In this document: piece after piece, positions 22,313 to 30,540 of the stretch
Layout of the letters: each line of letters starts with the position of its first letter
How positions within the stretch are numbered: the first letter of the stretch is position 1
NCBI RefSeq assembly: GCF_022809315.2
Contig: NZ_JAKZJU020000001.1
Span: 372,001-436,000 of the forward strand
Source of the DNA: Mesosutterella faecium
Lineage (GTDB): Bacteria > Pseudomonadota > Gammaproteobacteria > Burkholderiales > Burkholderiaceae_F
DNA length: 64,000 bases
Direction: 5' to 3'
The notes under the pieces: generated by a model
The model's input: only the letters and a program-made list of their open reading frames with translations
What the model was told of the DNA's origin: nothing
Databases searched by the model: none
Program-made: the position numbers and the translations under genes

Positions 22313-23713
22313 ATGAAAAACTCGCTTCCTGAAAGAGCCCCGAAGTCCCAGACCGGCACAGAGGAGATTTTCGAACAGGTCGCCTACGGCCTGCTCTCGG
22401 TGCCGGAGGCAGCCAAAGCGATGAAGCTGAGCATTCGCCAGTTCTATCGCAGGCTGGCCGCCTGGAAAAGGGGCGAAGCCGCAGATCCGCCCCATGGCAA
22501 CAAAGGGCGGCCCCCGAGCAACCGCCTGCCAGACGATATTCGTTTAAAAATCATAGAACTGGCAGTTACAAAATATCAGGATTTCCCTCCGACGCTCCTG
22601 ACTCAGTACCTTGTGAAAAACGAAGGGATCAAAGTGTCGAAGGAAACTGTTCGAAAGATTCTGAGAGAACTCAGCCCTCAGGCCTCAGAGCAGGGGCTCA
22701 GAAGAGCCGGTCATTTTCTGAGGCGCAGAAGGTCAAGGTTCGGCGAGCTGGTTCAGATCGACGGCAGCCCGCACAGATGGTTCGGCCCCGGTCAGAAAGA
22801 GTGCTCATTAATCGCGTTCATTGACGATGCGACCGGCAGAATCGCCGCTGCCGGGTTCTTTCCCTCGGAGACCGCGGCGGGCTATATGACCGTGCTGCTC
22901 CAATACATCAGGGCGCACGGAATCCCCCTTGCGCTATACAGCGATCGGCACGGCACTTTCCGCGCGTTGGCTCAGGGCCGGTCCAAAAATGTAGAGGGCA
23001 CACAGTTTCAGAGAGTCTGCGACAAGCTTCAGATCGAGCAGATATTCGCTCAGAGCCCGCAGGCAAAAGGCCGGATAGAACGCCTGTTCAAGACGCTGCA
23101 GGGGCGCTGGCCGCATGAGTTCAGGGTCATGGGAATCGAAGACATGGCCACCGCCAATCAGCGCATGGACGAACTGATCAGGGATTTCAATCAGCGGTTT
23201 GGAATCGACCCAAGAGAACCCCTGAGCGCAAACTGTGCGGTGGCTGAAGAAAGTATGCCCGAGATTGAACGCATATGCGCCTGGTGGCACGAACGCGTTC
23301 TGAGCAAATCTCTGAGCGTCTCCTTCGGGGGGTCGATCCTGCAGCTCAAGAATGCGAGCGCTCGGAAGTTTGAGCTGATGGGCAAGAAAGTCAGCGTCAT
23401 CGAGTACCCGGATGGCCGTGCGCCGGAAATGGTCTACCGGGATGCACGGGGCAAAGAACATCTGCTCTGCTTTGAAGCCCGGAAAAGAAAAACGCTCGAG
23501 CGCACGGAATACCTTGAGTCATCGAAGACCATAGACGCATGCCTGGATCGAATCATTGAGAAGGAAGATTTGCGACCCAACGGCTTCGTCATGAAGCTGG
23601 AATGCGAAATGGCTGAAGCGAAGCAACGGCAGGCCCAGAGAAAAGAGCGTGACCAAAAGGCCCGTGAACTCGAAGAAAAGCTGAAGCAGCGGAAAAACAG
23701 ATCTGGCAAATAA
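22313..23713 (+). CDS. IS1202-like DDE transposase
   Basis: A 466-residue transposase. The N-terminal helix-turn-helix region (about 15-60, SVPEAAKAMKLSIRQFYRR) is followed by a second DNA-binding part (70-125). The integrase-like core has likely catalytic residues in QIDGSPHRWFG (Asp near 149), LYSDRHGTF (Asp near 211) and QAKGRIERLF (Glu near 260). The C-terminal 60 residues are highly charged and probably helical. AGGAG is 6 nt upstream of ATG 22313. No frameshift or stop interrupts it, so it may be active. Confidence 0.92.
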   Translation: MKNSLPERAPKSQTGTEEIFEQVAYGLLSVPEAAKAMKLSIRQFYRRLAAWKRGEAADPPHGNKGRPPSNRLPDDIRLKIIELAVTKYQDFPPTLLTQYLVKNEGIKVSKETVRKILRELSPQASEQGLRRAGHFLRRRRSRFGELVQIDGSPHRWFGPGQKECSLIAFIDDATGRIAAAGFFPSETAAGYMTVLLQYIRAHGIPLALYSDRHGTFRALAQGRSKNVEGTQFQRVCDKLQIEQIFAQSPQAKGRIERLFKTLQGRWPHEFRVMGIEDMATANQRMDELIRDFNQRFGIDPREPLSANCAVAEESMPEIERICAWWHERVLSKSLSVSFGGSILQLKNASARKFELMGKKVSVIEYPDGRAPEMVYRDARGKEHLLCFEARKRKTLERTEYLESSKTIDACLDRIIEKEDLRPNGFVMKLECEMAEAKQRQAQRKERDQKARELEEKLKQRKNRSGK

Positions 23714-23886
23714 TGAAATCAACACAGGCTCTCAGAAGATCTTTTTTCCCAACCTGCCCACAGCCCGCACGGGCTTCAGCCCATTTGAGGCGAGCGCCCG
23801 ACAGAGCGTGGGCAGGGTGTTCTCCATGAAGACGATAAAGGGCCCCAGGGGGCTCTCAATTTCTGTCTTTGGCGGAGAATTTTTGG

Positions 23887-23960
23887 TGTCATAATCGCTT
23901 TGCTAGGGTGTGACATAGTCCCGTTGTGCTGGCATGTGACATTTTCCCTTTGCTCTAACA
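23887..23960. repeat. IS right end with terminal inverted repeat and motifs
   Basis: The last 11 bases invert the left terminus exactly. TGACA cores lie at 23911-23915 and 23937-23941. The outer one is 23 bp from the tip, the same distance as the outer TGTCA at the left end. Confidence 0.7.
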
Positions 23961-24592
23961 GCCCACCTGTCTATGGGCACGCCCTCGTTATAGCCGGTTC
24001 TGACCAGAACGGACTGCATTCCCGCAGCTCTGGCGGCCAAAGCGTCATTTCGGGAATCGCCGAACATGGCGCATTGCCCCGCAGGAACGCCCAGCCTACG
24101 GGAAGCCAAAAGAAGCATGTCCGGTGCGGGTTTCGGGGAGAGCCCGCCGTCAGGAGAGATTCGCAAATTTTCCGGGAAAAACCCTTCCAGTTCTGTTTTT
24201 TTAAGAACGTCTCCAATCAGAGCACCAGCCTTGTTTGTCACCAAAGCAAGCGGAATGCCGTCTGCCCGTAAGGCAGCCAGCGACTCTTTTACCGTAGGCA
24301 TCAGCCGGGTATGCGCGTTTCCGGAAACGGAAAGTGCGTTCACATAGTCCCTTGTGAATTTCTGTATCTCTTCCTCCCCCGCCCCCGGCAGCCTCGCTTG
24401 AAGAACCCGCTGAGCTAGATTGACCACTCCTTTCCCGATATAGCGGCCGACCTCCTCCTCGCTCATCGAGGCCAGATGCCATTTCCTGAGAACCTGCTCG
24501 ATTCCAAAATGCAGATCCGGCAGCGAATCCACCAGAGTTCCATCTAGATCAAACAAAATGGCTTCGATTTTTTCTAAAGACTGCACGCTCAC
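23903..24592 (-). CDS. gph: Phosphoglycolate phosphatase with IS-derived C-terminus
   Basis: Gph removes phosphate from 2-phosphoglycolate, a by-product of repair of 3'-damaged DNA. HAD motifs are intact: nucleophile DLDGT near residue 15, TNK near 120, the conserved Lys in KPAPD, and the acidic pair GDSRND near 180. After ...GYNEGVPIDRW the IS replaces the native last 21 residues with 18 foreign ones (VRAKGKCHMPAQRDYVTP), giving 229 residues against a reconstructed 232. All catalytic motifs survive, but the final strand and helix of the fold are lost, so activity is uncertain. GTG 24592 is preferred since AAAGG lies 8 nt upstream; GTG 24601 is too close to it. The gene follows rpe directly. 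Confidence 0.85.
   Translation of the reverse strand: MSVQSLEKIEAILFDLDGTLVDSLPDLHFGIEQVLRKWHLASMSEEEVGRYIGKGVVNLAQRVLQARLPGAGEEEIQKFTRDYVNALSVSGNAHTRLMPTVKESLAALRADGIPLALVTNKAGALIGDVLKKTELEGFFPENLRISPDGGLSPKPAPDMLLLASRRLGVPAGQCAMFGDSRNDALAARAAGMQSVLVRTGYNEGVPIDRWAVRAKGKCHMPAQRDYVTP
23961..23977. repeat. Target-site duplication, right copy
   Basis: GCCCACCTGTCTATGGG immediately right of the IS, identical to 22140-22156. It encodes PIDRW of the Gph protein on the minus strand. Confidence 0.92.
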
Positions 24593-24604
24593 GAACAGCA
24601 CCTT

Positions 24605-25297
24605 TTAAATCCCCGATTTACCAATTTCGTCGCGCATGCTCCGCATAGCCTGCCGATAGCCGTCCTTGCCCTTCTGTCCGAATATGGCCGACCCTGCAAC
24701 AAAAGTATCCGCACCGGCCGCGGCGATGCCGGCAATGTTTGCGACTTTGACGCCTCCGTCGACCTCCAGGCGGATCATGTGCCCTGTCTCACTTTCATGC
24801 TGATTCAGGACTTTTCTTGCTGCCTTTATTTTCGAAAGGCAGGAGGGGATAAACTTCTGCCCACCAAAGCCCGGATTGACGCTCATGAGAAGAACCATAT
24901 CCACTTTATTCAGCACATAGTCCAGACAGGAAAGAGGGGTCGCAGGGTTAAGGGCGAGCCCTGCATGAATTCCAAAGGAGCGGATCAGCTGAAGCGTGCG
25001 GTCTATATGCCTGCACGCCTCAGCATGAAAAGTAATCCAATTGGCGCCCGCCTCGGCAAAGGAACCAACCAGCGCATCGACAGGCTCGACCATGAGGTGC
25101 ACATCGATGTCAACCGAAGTGTAGGGACGGATTGCTTTTAAGACGCAGGGACCGATGGTTAAATTAGGAACAAAATGGTTGTCCATCACATCAAAATGAA
25201 TCCAGTCAGCTCCTGCTTCCACGACGTCTTTGACTTCCTCCCCCAGCCGGGCGAAATCTGCCGACAGGAGAGAAGGGGCTATGAAAATTTTTTTCAT
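24605..25297 (-). CDS. rpe: Ribulose-phosphate 3-epimerase
   Basis: A 230-residue TIM-barrel metalloenzyme that interconverts ribulose-5-phosphate and xylulose-5-phosphate in the pentose phosphate pathway. Motifs are [10 protein letters not shown] at the N-terminus, [12 protein letters not shown] with metal ligands, VHLMV, and the phosphate-binding [12 protein letters not shown] and VDGGV. It is the first gene of the rpe-gph-trp block and is divergent from mltA. No convincing promoter could be picked in the 98-bp gap on this strand. Confidence 0.95.
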   Translation of the reverse strand: MKKIFIAPSLLSADFARLGEEVKDVVEAGADWIHFDVMDNHFVPNLTIGPCVLKAIRPYTSVDIDVHLMVEPVDALVGSFAEAGANWITFHAEACRHIDRTLQLIRSFGIHAGLALNPATPLSCLDYVLNKVDMVLLMSVNPGFGGQKFIPSCLSKIKAARKVLNQHESETGHMIRLEVDGGVKVANIAGIAAAGADTFVAGSAIFGQKGKDGYRQAMRSMRDEIGKSGI

Positions 25298-25354
25298 CCG
25301 CTTTTCCTTTCGTTAAAGGGTATTGTTATTTTAAAAGACCCCCGAGGTTTTCTT

Positions 25355-25383
25355 TTGCACCCTTTTCTTGCTTTGTTTATATA
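25355..25383 (+). promoter_or_regulatory. mltA promoter giving a near-leaderless mRNA
   Basis: TTGCAC (25355-25360) and TATATA (25378-25383) are 17 bp apart. The GTG start of mltA is only 12 bp after the -10 box, so the predicted 5' leader is about 5-7 nt. Confidence 0.55.
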
Positions 25384-25395
25384 AAAGAGACTATC

Positions 25396-26592
25396 GTGAA
25401 CTTTCAGCCGCTTCGCTGGATTCCGTCCTTCGTTCTGGCCGGCATCGCCAGCCTCGCACTTTTCGGCTGCCAGAGCGTTCAGCCGCCCTCAGCCCAGCGC
25501 AACCGCGTCAGTCACATGCCCCGGTTTGAGCCCGCCTCCTTCTCTGATTTCCAGCAGGTTTCGGCAAAAGACTGGGAAAATGCAAAGAGATCTTTCCAGT
25601 CTTCCTGCGCGTTGCCAGGATTCAGACAGTCTTCGCTCTGGGGACAAAGCTGCGCTTCTTTAGAGAATCAGAGCTCTGCGCTGGACTTCTTTTCCAACAG
25701 CTTCACAATCTGGAAAATTCTGGATGAAAAACACACGGACGGCGCCTCTTCTTTGTCAGCTACAGGTTTACTCACCGGCTATTACGAACCTGTCCTGAAA
25801 GCCTCGCTGAAACGGACGGCTCAGTACTCCTGGCCGGTCCTCTCTACTCCTCCGGACCTGATAGATGTTGACCTAGCCACTTTGTACCCCGAATTGAAAG
25901 GAAAAAGAGTCCGGGGAAAACTTTCCGGCCGCAGGCTCATCCCCTATGACGACCGGCATTCCATTGACGAGCGAAGAGATCTTTACCCATATGCGATCGC
26001 CTGGCTGTCAGATCCGATTGACCAGCTTTTTCTGCAGATTCAGGGATCCGGCCAGCTTCAGATTCCTGGGAGAGGGGTTATCCGAGTCACTTACGCTGAC
26101 CAAAACGGCCATCCATACAAAGCCGTGGCGCAATGGCTCATCAGGAAGGGATACATCACTCCCAAAGAGGCATCCATGCAGGCCATCAGGGCCTGGGCCA
26201 AGAACAATCCAGGAGAAATCCGCAGCCTGCTTGATTACAACCCCAGCTATGTATTTTTCAGGCAGGACTTAACCGCCCGGCCTGGCCAAGGGCCCCGCGG
26301 AGCACAGGGCGTCCCGCTGACACCCCTGGCCTCCGTCGCGGTCGACCGCAGCATATGGAAATATGGGAGTCCGTTCATTCTTCAAGTGAGCCAGAGTTCT
26401 CCGGACATTCACTTTGTAAGGCCGGTCATAGCCCAGGATACTGGAGGAGCCATCAGAGGCATTCTCCGCTTCGATTATTTCTGGGGCTCAGGCGACAAGG
26501 CGGGGGACATGGCCGGAAGGCAAAAAAGCCAAGTCTCCGCTTGGATTCTGGTTCCCCGTGGCCACCGGCCGGAAGAGCTTCTCCGGCCCTGA
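25396..26592 (+). CDS. mltA: Membrane-bound lytic murein transglycosylase A
   Basis: A 398-residue outer-membrane lipoprotein that cleaves peptidoglycan glycan strands with 1,6-anhydro product formation. The signal sequence ends in a lipobox, LFGC, with Cys25 lipidated. The MltA domain starts near GLLTGYYEP (about 128). The C-terminal 3D-like motif VIAQDTGGAIRG carries the presumed catalytic Asp near residue 350. The start is GTG 25396, supported by the signal sequence, although only a weak AGAGA is upstream. It is divergent from rpe and monocistronic. Confidence 0.92.
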   Translation: MNFQPLRWIPSFVLAGIASLALFGCQSVQPPSAQRNRVSHMPRFEPASFSDFQQVSAKDWENAKRSFQSSCALPGFRQSSLWGQSCASLENQSSALDFFSNSFTIWKILDEKHTDGASSLSATGLLTGYYEPVLKASLKRTAQYSWPVLSTPPDLIDVDLATLYPELKGKRVRGKLSGRRLIPYDDRHSIDERRDLYPYAIAWLSDPIDQLFLQIQGSGQLQIPGRGVIRVTYADQNGHPYKAVAQWLIRKGYITPKEASMQAIRAWAKNNPGEIRSLLDYNPSYVFFRQDLTARPGQGPRGAQGVPLTPLASVAVDRSIWKYGSPFILQVSQSSPDIHFVRPVIAQDTGGAIRGILRFDYFWGSGDKAGDMAGRQKSQVSAWILVPRGHRPEELLRP

Positions 26593-26778
26593 GCCGGGAC
26601 GGCCCAGATATAAACTCCAGAGATGGGCGCCCCTTGGCAGCACTTTTTCATAGCAAATCAGACACCCACGCTCTGCGGAACTGGGCCGCCAGTCCGTCTT
26701 TGAAGCTGTCAACCTACTTAGTTTTTTGAGGAATCGGGGATTGGCATTCAAGAAATCGCACTAGAGGCTCAAATAAAA

Positions 26779-26808
26779 TTGGATTTTTATGAAAAACTGT
26801 GCTAGGAT
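26779..26808 (+). promoter_or_regulatory. Promoter of tRNA-Phe
   Basis: TTGGAT (26779-26784) and TAGGAT (26803-26808) have an 18-bp spacer. The tRNA 5' end is 15 bp after the -10 box. The first 190 bases after mltA hold no gene. Confidence 0.5.
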
Positions 26809-26823
26809 ATTATCCTCTCGCGT

Positions 26824-26899
<76 letters not shown>

Positions 26900-26911
26900 C
26901 CTATGCAAAAG

Positions 26912-26948
26912 AGCGCCATGCGATTCAATCGCTTGGCGCTTTTTTTTT
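26912..26948 (+). terminator. Terminator of tRNA-Phe
   Basis: A two-part stem, AGCGCCA/TGGCGCT enclosing GCGAT-tca-ATCGC, is followed by eight T residues (26941-26948). It begins 12 bp after the tRNA. Confidence 0.92.
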
Positions 26949-26997
26949 GGCTTAATTAACTTAGCCTGATGAATTTAATTGTTTTCAAGCCTATTTC

Positions 26998-27855
26998 TCA
27001 CTCATGCCGTCCTTCCTGTCTGGCATCCTTCGAAAGCAACTTAGGAACCTGACGCAGTTCTCCTAAAGTAACCCGATCGTATCCTCCGAGATCCTTTAAA
27101 GTTCTTACGTCCGAGAACCCCGCCTCGGAAAACAGCCTCCGGCAGGGAGCGCCCTGATCAAAGCCATGCTCTACGGCCAGCCAACCGCATGAGGAAAGAA
27201 ATCTCGGAGCCTTGTGAATGATCTCCGTCAGGTCATCCATCCCCTTCGGTCCGCTTACAAGCGCACCTTTCGGTTCATAGCTGAGATCTGCCAAATAAGG
27301 GCTTGCTTCCGCAACATACGGCGGGTTTGAAACAATAAGCTCAAAGCGGCTCCCTTCAGGGATTTGGTCAAACCACCGGCTCTTGAAAAAAAGAACGTCT
27401 GTTCCTGCGGCGTTGCCTGCGGCCACCCGCAGGGCAGGCTCGGAAATGTCGCAGCCCGTCACCCGGGCCGAAGGATTTTCCCTCGCAATGGTCACGGCTA
27501 TGCAACCGCTCCCGGTCCCCAAATCCAGCACTCGGGGCGATTTGAACGGCTCCAGGATATGAAGTGCTGTTTCCACCAGCAGCTCCGTATCGGGCCGGGG
27601 GATCAGAACATCGGGCGTGACTTTAAAAGCCCTGCCAAAAAACTCCTGCTCTCCCGCGATATAGGCGTAAGGCTCGCCTTTAAGCCTTCGTTGAACTACC
27701 AGCCGGTAGGCCTGCTCCTGCGAAGCGGAAAGTTCCATCTCCGGGTGAGCAATTAATTTTTCAACGGGCACGCCGAGGACATAGGCGAGGAGTAACCGGG
27801 CCTCAAAGCGGCCTAGCCTGGAGCCAGCTTCCTGAAGAAGGCAGCCTGCCTGCAT
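26998..27855 (-). CDS. prmC: Release-factor glutamine methyltransferase
   Basis: A 285-residue SAM-dependent enzyme that N5-methylates the Gln of the GGQ motif in release factors. The N-terminal helical domain occupies about 1-75, followed by the Rossmann domain with VLDLGTGSGCIAV (SAM binding, about 110-122) and the catalytic NPPY motif near 187. It lies 12 nt downstream of prfA, whose product is its substrate, as is usual. Confidence 0.94.
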   Translation of the reverse strand: MQAGCLLQEAGSRLGRFEARLLLAYVLGVPVEKLIAHPEMELSASQEQAYRLVVQRRLKGEPYAYIAGEQEFFGRAFKVTPDVLIPRPDTELLVETALHILEPFKSPRVLDLGTGSGCIAVTIARENPSARVTGCDISEPALRVAAGNAAGTDVLFFKSRWFDQIPEGSRFELIVSNPPYVAEASPYLADLSYEPKGALVSGPKGMDDLTEIIHKAPRFLSSCGWLAVEHGFDQGAPCRRLFSEAGFSDVRTLKDLGGYDRVTLGELRQVPKLLSKDARQEGRHE

Positions 27856-27867
27856 AGTGTCCGGCCC

Positions 27868-28953
27868 TTAGCTCTGGCGCCCGGCCATCTCGGAGAGCAG
27901 CTTGGCCTGATGTTCCGTAATCAGAGCCGAAATAATCTCATCCAAATCGCCGTCCATGATCTGATCGAGCTTATACAGCGTCAAGTTAATCCGGTGATCC
28001 GTAACTCGTCCCTGCGGGAAGTTATAAGTTCTGATCCTTTCAGAACGATCCCCGGACCCTATCAGGCTCTTGCGTTCTGAGGCTTCCGCCTCCTGCTGTT
28101 CTGCCACTTTTTTAGCGTAAAGCCGAGCGGCGAGCACCTGCATCGCCCGCTCCTTGTTCTGCCTCTGGCTTCGCTCGTCCTGACATTCCACGACCAAGCC
28201 GGTGGGAAGGTGGGTTATGCGGACCGCAGAGTCAGTTTTCTGCACATGCTGGCCACCCGCCCCCGAAGCCCGGTACACATCGATTCTCAGCTCCGAGGGA
28301 TCTATTTTTACAGCCTCCACCTCGTCGAGCTCCGGCAGCACGGCGACTGTGCACGCAGAGGTGTGGATCCGTCCCTGGGACTCCGTCACAGGCACTCGCT
28401 GCACCCGGTGGCCGCCGGATTCAAATTTGAGCTTCGAGTAGGCTCCCCTGCCAATAACGCGGACAATGACCTCCTTGTAGCCTCCCAGATCGCTTTCATT
28501 CTTAGAGACTATTTCAGTTTTCCAGCCCTGTCGCTCGGCGTAACGCAGATACATGCGAAGAAGATCACCTGCAAAAAGAGCCGACTCATCCCCGCCGGTG
28601 CCTGCCCGGATTTCCAAGAAAATATTCCGATGGTCGTTGGGATCGGTCGGAAGAAGCAGCACTTTCAACTCGCTTTCCAATTCCGCCAGCCGCTTCTTGC
28701 CTGCGAGAAGCTCTTCCTGAGCCAGAGCCTTCATATCCGGGTCGGACAGCATCTCCTCGCAGTCGGAAACCTGCTGCTCCACTTTCTGGTACTCGCGCGC
28801 TTTCTGCGCCACAGGCTCGATTTCCGCCCTTTCCTGGGAGAGCGCACGATACTTGTCTATGTCGCTGCAGACTTCGGGAGACGACAGCATCGCGTCTATC
28901 TCTTCCAGCCTCCTGTCCAGAGCCCTCAGCCTGGCTCGCATTGATTCGTTCAT
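27868..28953 (-). CDS. prfA: Peptide chain release factor 1
   Basis: RF1 terminates translation at UAA and UAG. The GGQ motif lies in [18 protein letters not shown], and the stop-codon recognition tripeptide is PVT in [10 protein letters not shown], a variant of the usual PxT. The frame is open from TTG 28974. ATG 28953 (one of two adjacent ATGs) is chosen because the sequence from there, [18 protein letters not shown], aligns with the start of E. coli RF1, giving 361 residues. It sits between hemA and prmC. Confidence 0.94.
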   Translation of the reverse strand: MNESMRARLRALDRRLEEIDAMLSSPEVCSDIDKYRALSQERAEIEPVAQKAREYQKVEQQVSDCEEMLSDPDMKALAQEELLAGKKRLAELESELKVLLLPTDPNDHRNIFLEIRAGTGGDESALFAGDLLRMYLRYAERQGWKTEIVSKNESDLGGYKEVIVRVIGRGAYSKLKFESGGHRVQRVPVTESQGRIHTSACTVAVLPELDEVEAVKIDPSELRIDVYRASGAGGQHVQKTDSAVRITHLPTGLVVECQDERSQRQNKERAMQVLAARLYAKKVAEQQEAEASERKSLIGSGDRSERIRTYNFPQGRVTDHRINLTLYKLDQIMDGDLDEIISALITEHQAKLLSEMAGRQS

Positions 28954-29004
28954 CATGAGGAGTCTTACCGTCAAAAAAGAGGTTGGGATTTAAATCCCCA
29001 AAAC

Positions 29005-30306
29005 TCAGGAAGCGCCGTTTTCGGACCTGGGCAGATAGAACTCCCGGAGAATTCCTGCCGCCTTGGCTCGCTCCGCCGGCGGCAGCCCGCCCCCGTCGCG
29101 CAAAAGCACAGTGGGGGAATGCAGGAACTTTCGCGTCAGCGCCCTGGAGAGCTCCTCCAGCACAGTTTCAGCTTCCACCCCGGCGGCCAGTCTTTGACGA
29201 GCCTTCTGCAGTGCTTCCTGACGAAGCTGCTCTCCCCTGCCGCGCAGAGCGCGGATTTCAGGGACGGCCTCACGCGTGGCAAGCCAGGCCTCAAAATCCC
29301 TGACACGCATTTCAATAATGGCCTCCGCCTGCGAAACCGCCACGCGGCGGCTCTCCTTGCCGTAGGCCACGACTTTTCCCAGATCATCGACCGTATAGAG
29401 GTAGACATCCTCCAGATTCGAGACCTCCGGCTCCACATCACGGGGAACAGCCAGATCGATGATCAGAATCGGGCGGTGCCTGCGCTGGGCGACAGCGCGC
29501 TGGATCATACCCAGGCCGATAATCGGCAGGGCCGATGCTGTGCAGGTGACGATGATGTCAAAATCCGAGATGATGTCAGGCAGGGACTTGAGCTCAGCCG
29601 CCTCGGCCTGAAAGCGCCGCGCAAGCGCTGCGCCTCGGTCAAGGGTGCGGTTGGCAATCACAACTCTGGCGGGATGCTGCGCACAGAAATGAGCGGCGCA
29701 CAGCTCAATCATCTCTCCAGCACCGACAAACAGAATCTTTTCCTTGGAAAGATCGCCAAACAGCTGGGAGGCCATCCGGACTCCGGCCGCGGCGAGTGAA
29801 ACCGAGTTGGAACCAATGGCGGTCGCAGTGCGCACTTCCTTAGCAGCTGCAAAGGTGCAGTCAAACAAATGTCCCAGCATCAGGCCGATCGCCTTCGCCT
29901 GCCTTGCCTCCCTCCAGGCTTTTTTGATCTGGCCGACAATCTGAGTCTCGCCAAGCACCATGGAGTCAAGTCCGCTCGCGACCCTGAAGGCGTGTCTTGC
30001 CACATCGGCCTGCCGAAACTGATAAGTGTGGGGAAGGAGTTCCCGAAGGCTGAGTCCCTTCATATCCGCAACAAAGGGAACCAGCTTTTGGGCAGCCAGG
30101 GATGCGTCCTCAGCCGAAAAGAAAAATTCTGTTCGGTTGCAGGTCGAAAGAATCATCGCCTCCTTTACGGCGCCTTCAATTTTCGGAGCGAACGCATCCA
30201 GCACGGCTGGAAGCGCCTGCGCTATTTCCTCCGATGTAAAGGAGACGGACTCCCGAACAGCGAGCGGGGCTGTTTTATGGTTTAAACCTATGGCTAAGAG
30301 TTGCAT
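29005..30306 (-). CDS. hemA: Glutamyl-tRNA reductase
   Basis: A 433-residue enzyme that reduces glutamyl-tRNA to glutamate-1-semialdehyde, the committed step of C5-pathway haem synthesis. The nucleophilic cysteine is in ILSTCNRTE (Cys56). GETQIVGQIK and the NADPH-binding GAGEMIELCA follow, then the C-terminal dimerisation helices. The presence of HemA here and HemB at 62.6 kb shows the C5 route. Order hemA-prfA-prmC is the common operon. Confidence 0.96.
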   Translation of the reverse strand: MQLLAIGLNHKTAPLAVRESVSFTSEEIAQALPAVLDAFAPKIEGAVKEAMILSTCNRTEFFFSAEDASLAAQKLVPFVADMKGLSLRELLPHTYQFRQADVARHAFRVASGLDSMVLGETQIVGQIKKAWREARQAKAIGLMLGHLFDCTFAAAKEVRTATAIGSNSVSLAAAGVRMASQLFGDLSKEKILFVGAGEMIELCAAHFCAQHPARVVIANRTLDRGAALARRFQAEAAELKSLPDIISDFDIIVTCTASALPIIGLGMIQRAVAQRRHRPILIIDLAVPRDVEPEVSNLEDVYLYTVDDLGKVVAYGKESRRVAVSQAEAIIEMRVRDFEAWLATREAVPEIRALRGRGEQLRQEALQKARQRLAAGVEAETVLEELSRALTRKFLHSPTVLLRDGGGLPPAERAKAAGILREFYLPRSENGAS

Positions 30307-30321
30307 TGCAGAATTTTCCCA

Positions 30322-30339
30322 GGCTCTTGCTAAAGAGCC
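30322..30339 (-). other. Hairpin in the hemA leader
   Basis: GGCTCT (30322-30327) and AGAGCC (30334-30339) form a 6-bp stem with a 6-nt loop, 16 nt upstream of the hemA ATG. No T run follows, so it is not a terminator. It could influence translation or mRNA stability. Confidence 0.35.
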
Positions 30340-30486
30340 CGGGGAGGGTCATATATCTTCTTTATTCAGGGCCAAGCGGCTTTTTCTTCTGTTAAGAAAA
30401 GCAGACCACGATTATATGATCCTTTCCAAATGCCTCCGTGCCCATGCGAGCTAGTGGCTTTTATACACCTCTTTTCTGATTTTACT

Positions 30487-30516
30487 ATTATAAATGAGAG
30501 ATTCTTAAAATCTAAA
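30487..30516 (-). promoter_or_regulatory. Candidate hemA promoter
   Basis: On the minus strand TTTAGA (plus 30511-30516) and a perfect TATAAT (plus 30487-30492) are 18 bp apart, leaving a leader of about 175 nt. A second TATAAT at plus 30411-30416 has no good -35 box. Confidence 0.45.
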
Positions 30517-30540
30517 TCAAAAACAATAAATTACCTCTCA

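Larger units (their letters stand above)
22157..23960 (+). mobile_element. IS1202-like (ISNCY-type) insertion sequence, 1804 bp
   Basis: The element starts TGTTAGAGCAA and ends with the exact complement TTGCTCTAACA. It carries one transposase gene and sits between perfect 17-bp direct repeats. A TGT terminus, long target duplications and a single DDE transposase of about 470 residues fit the IS1202 group as I know it. The insertion splits gph, with the transposase pointing against the rpe-gph-trp operon. Intact ends, intact transposase and unmutated target repeats suggest a recent insertion. Confidence 0.92.
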
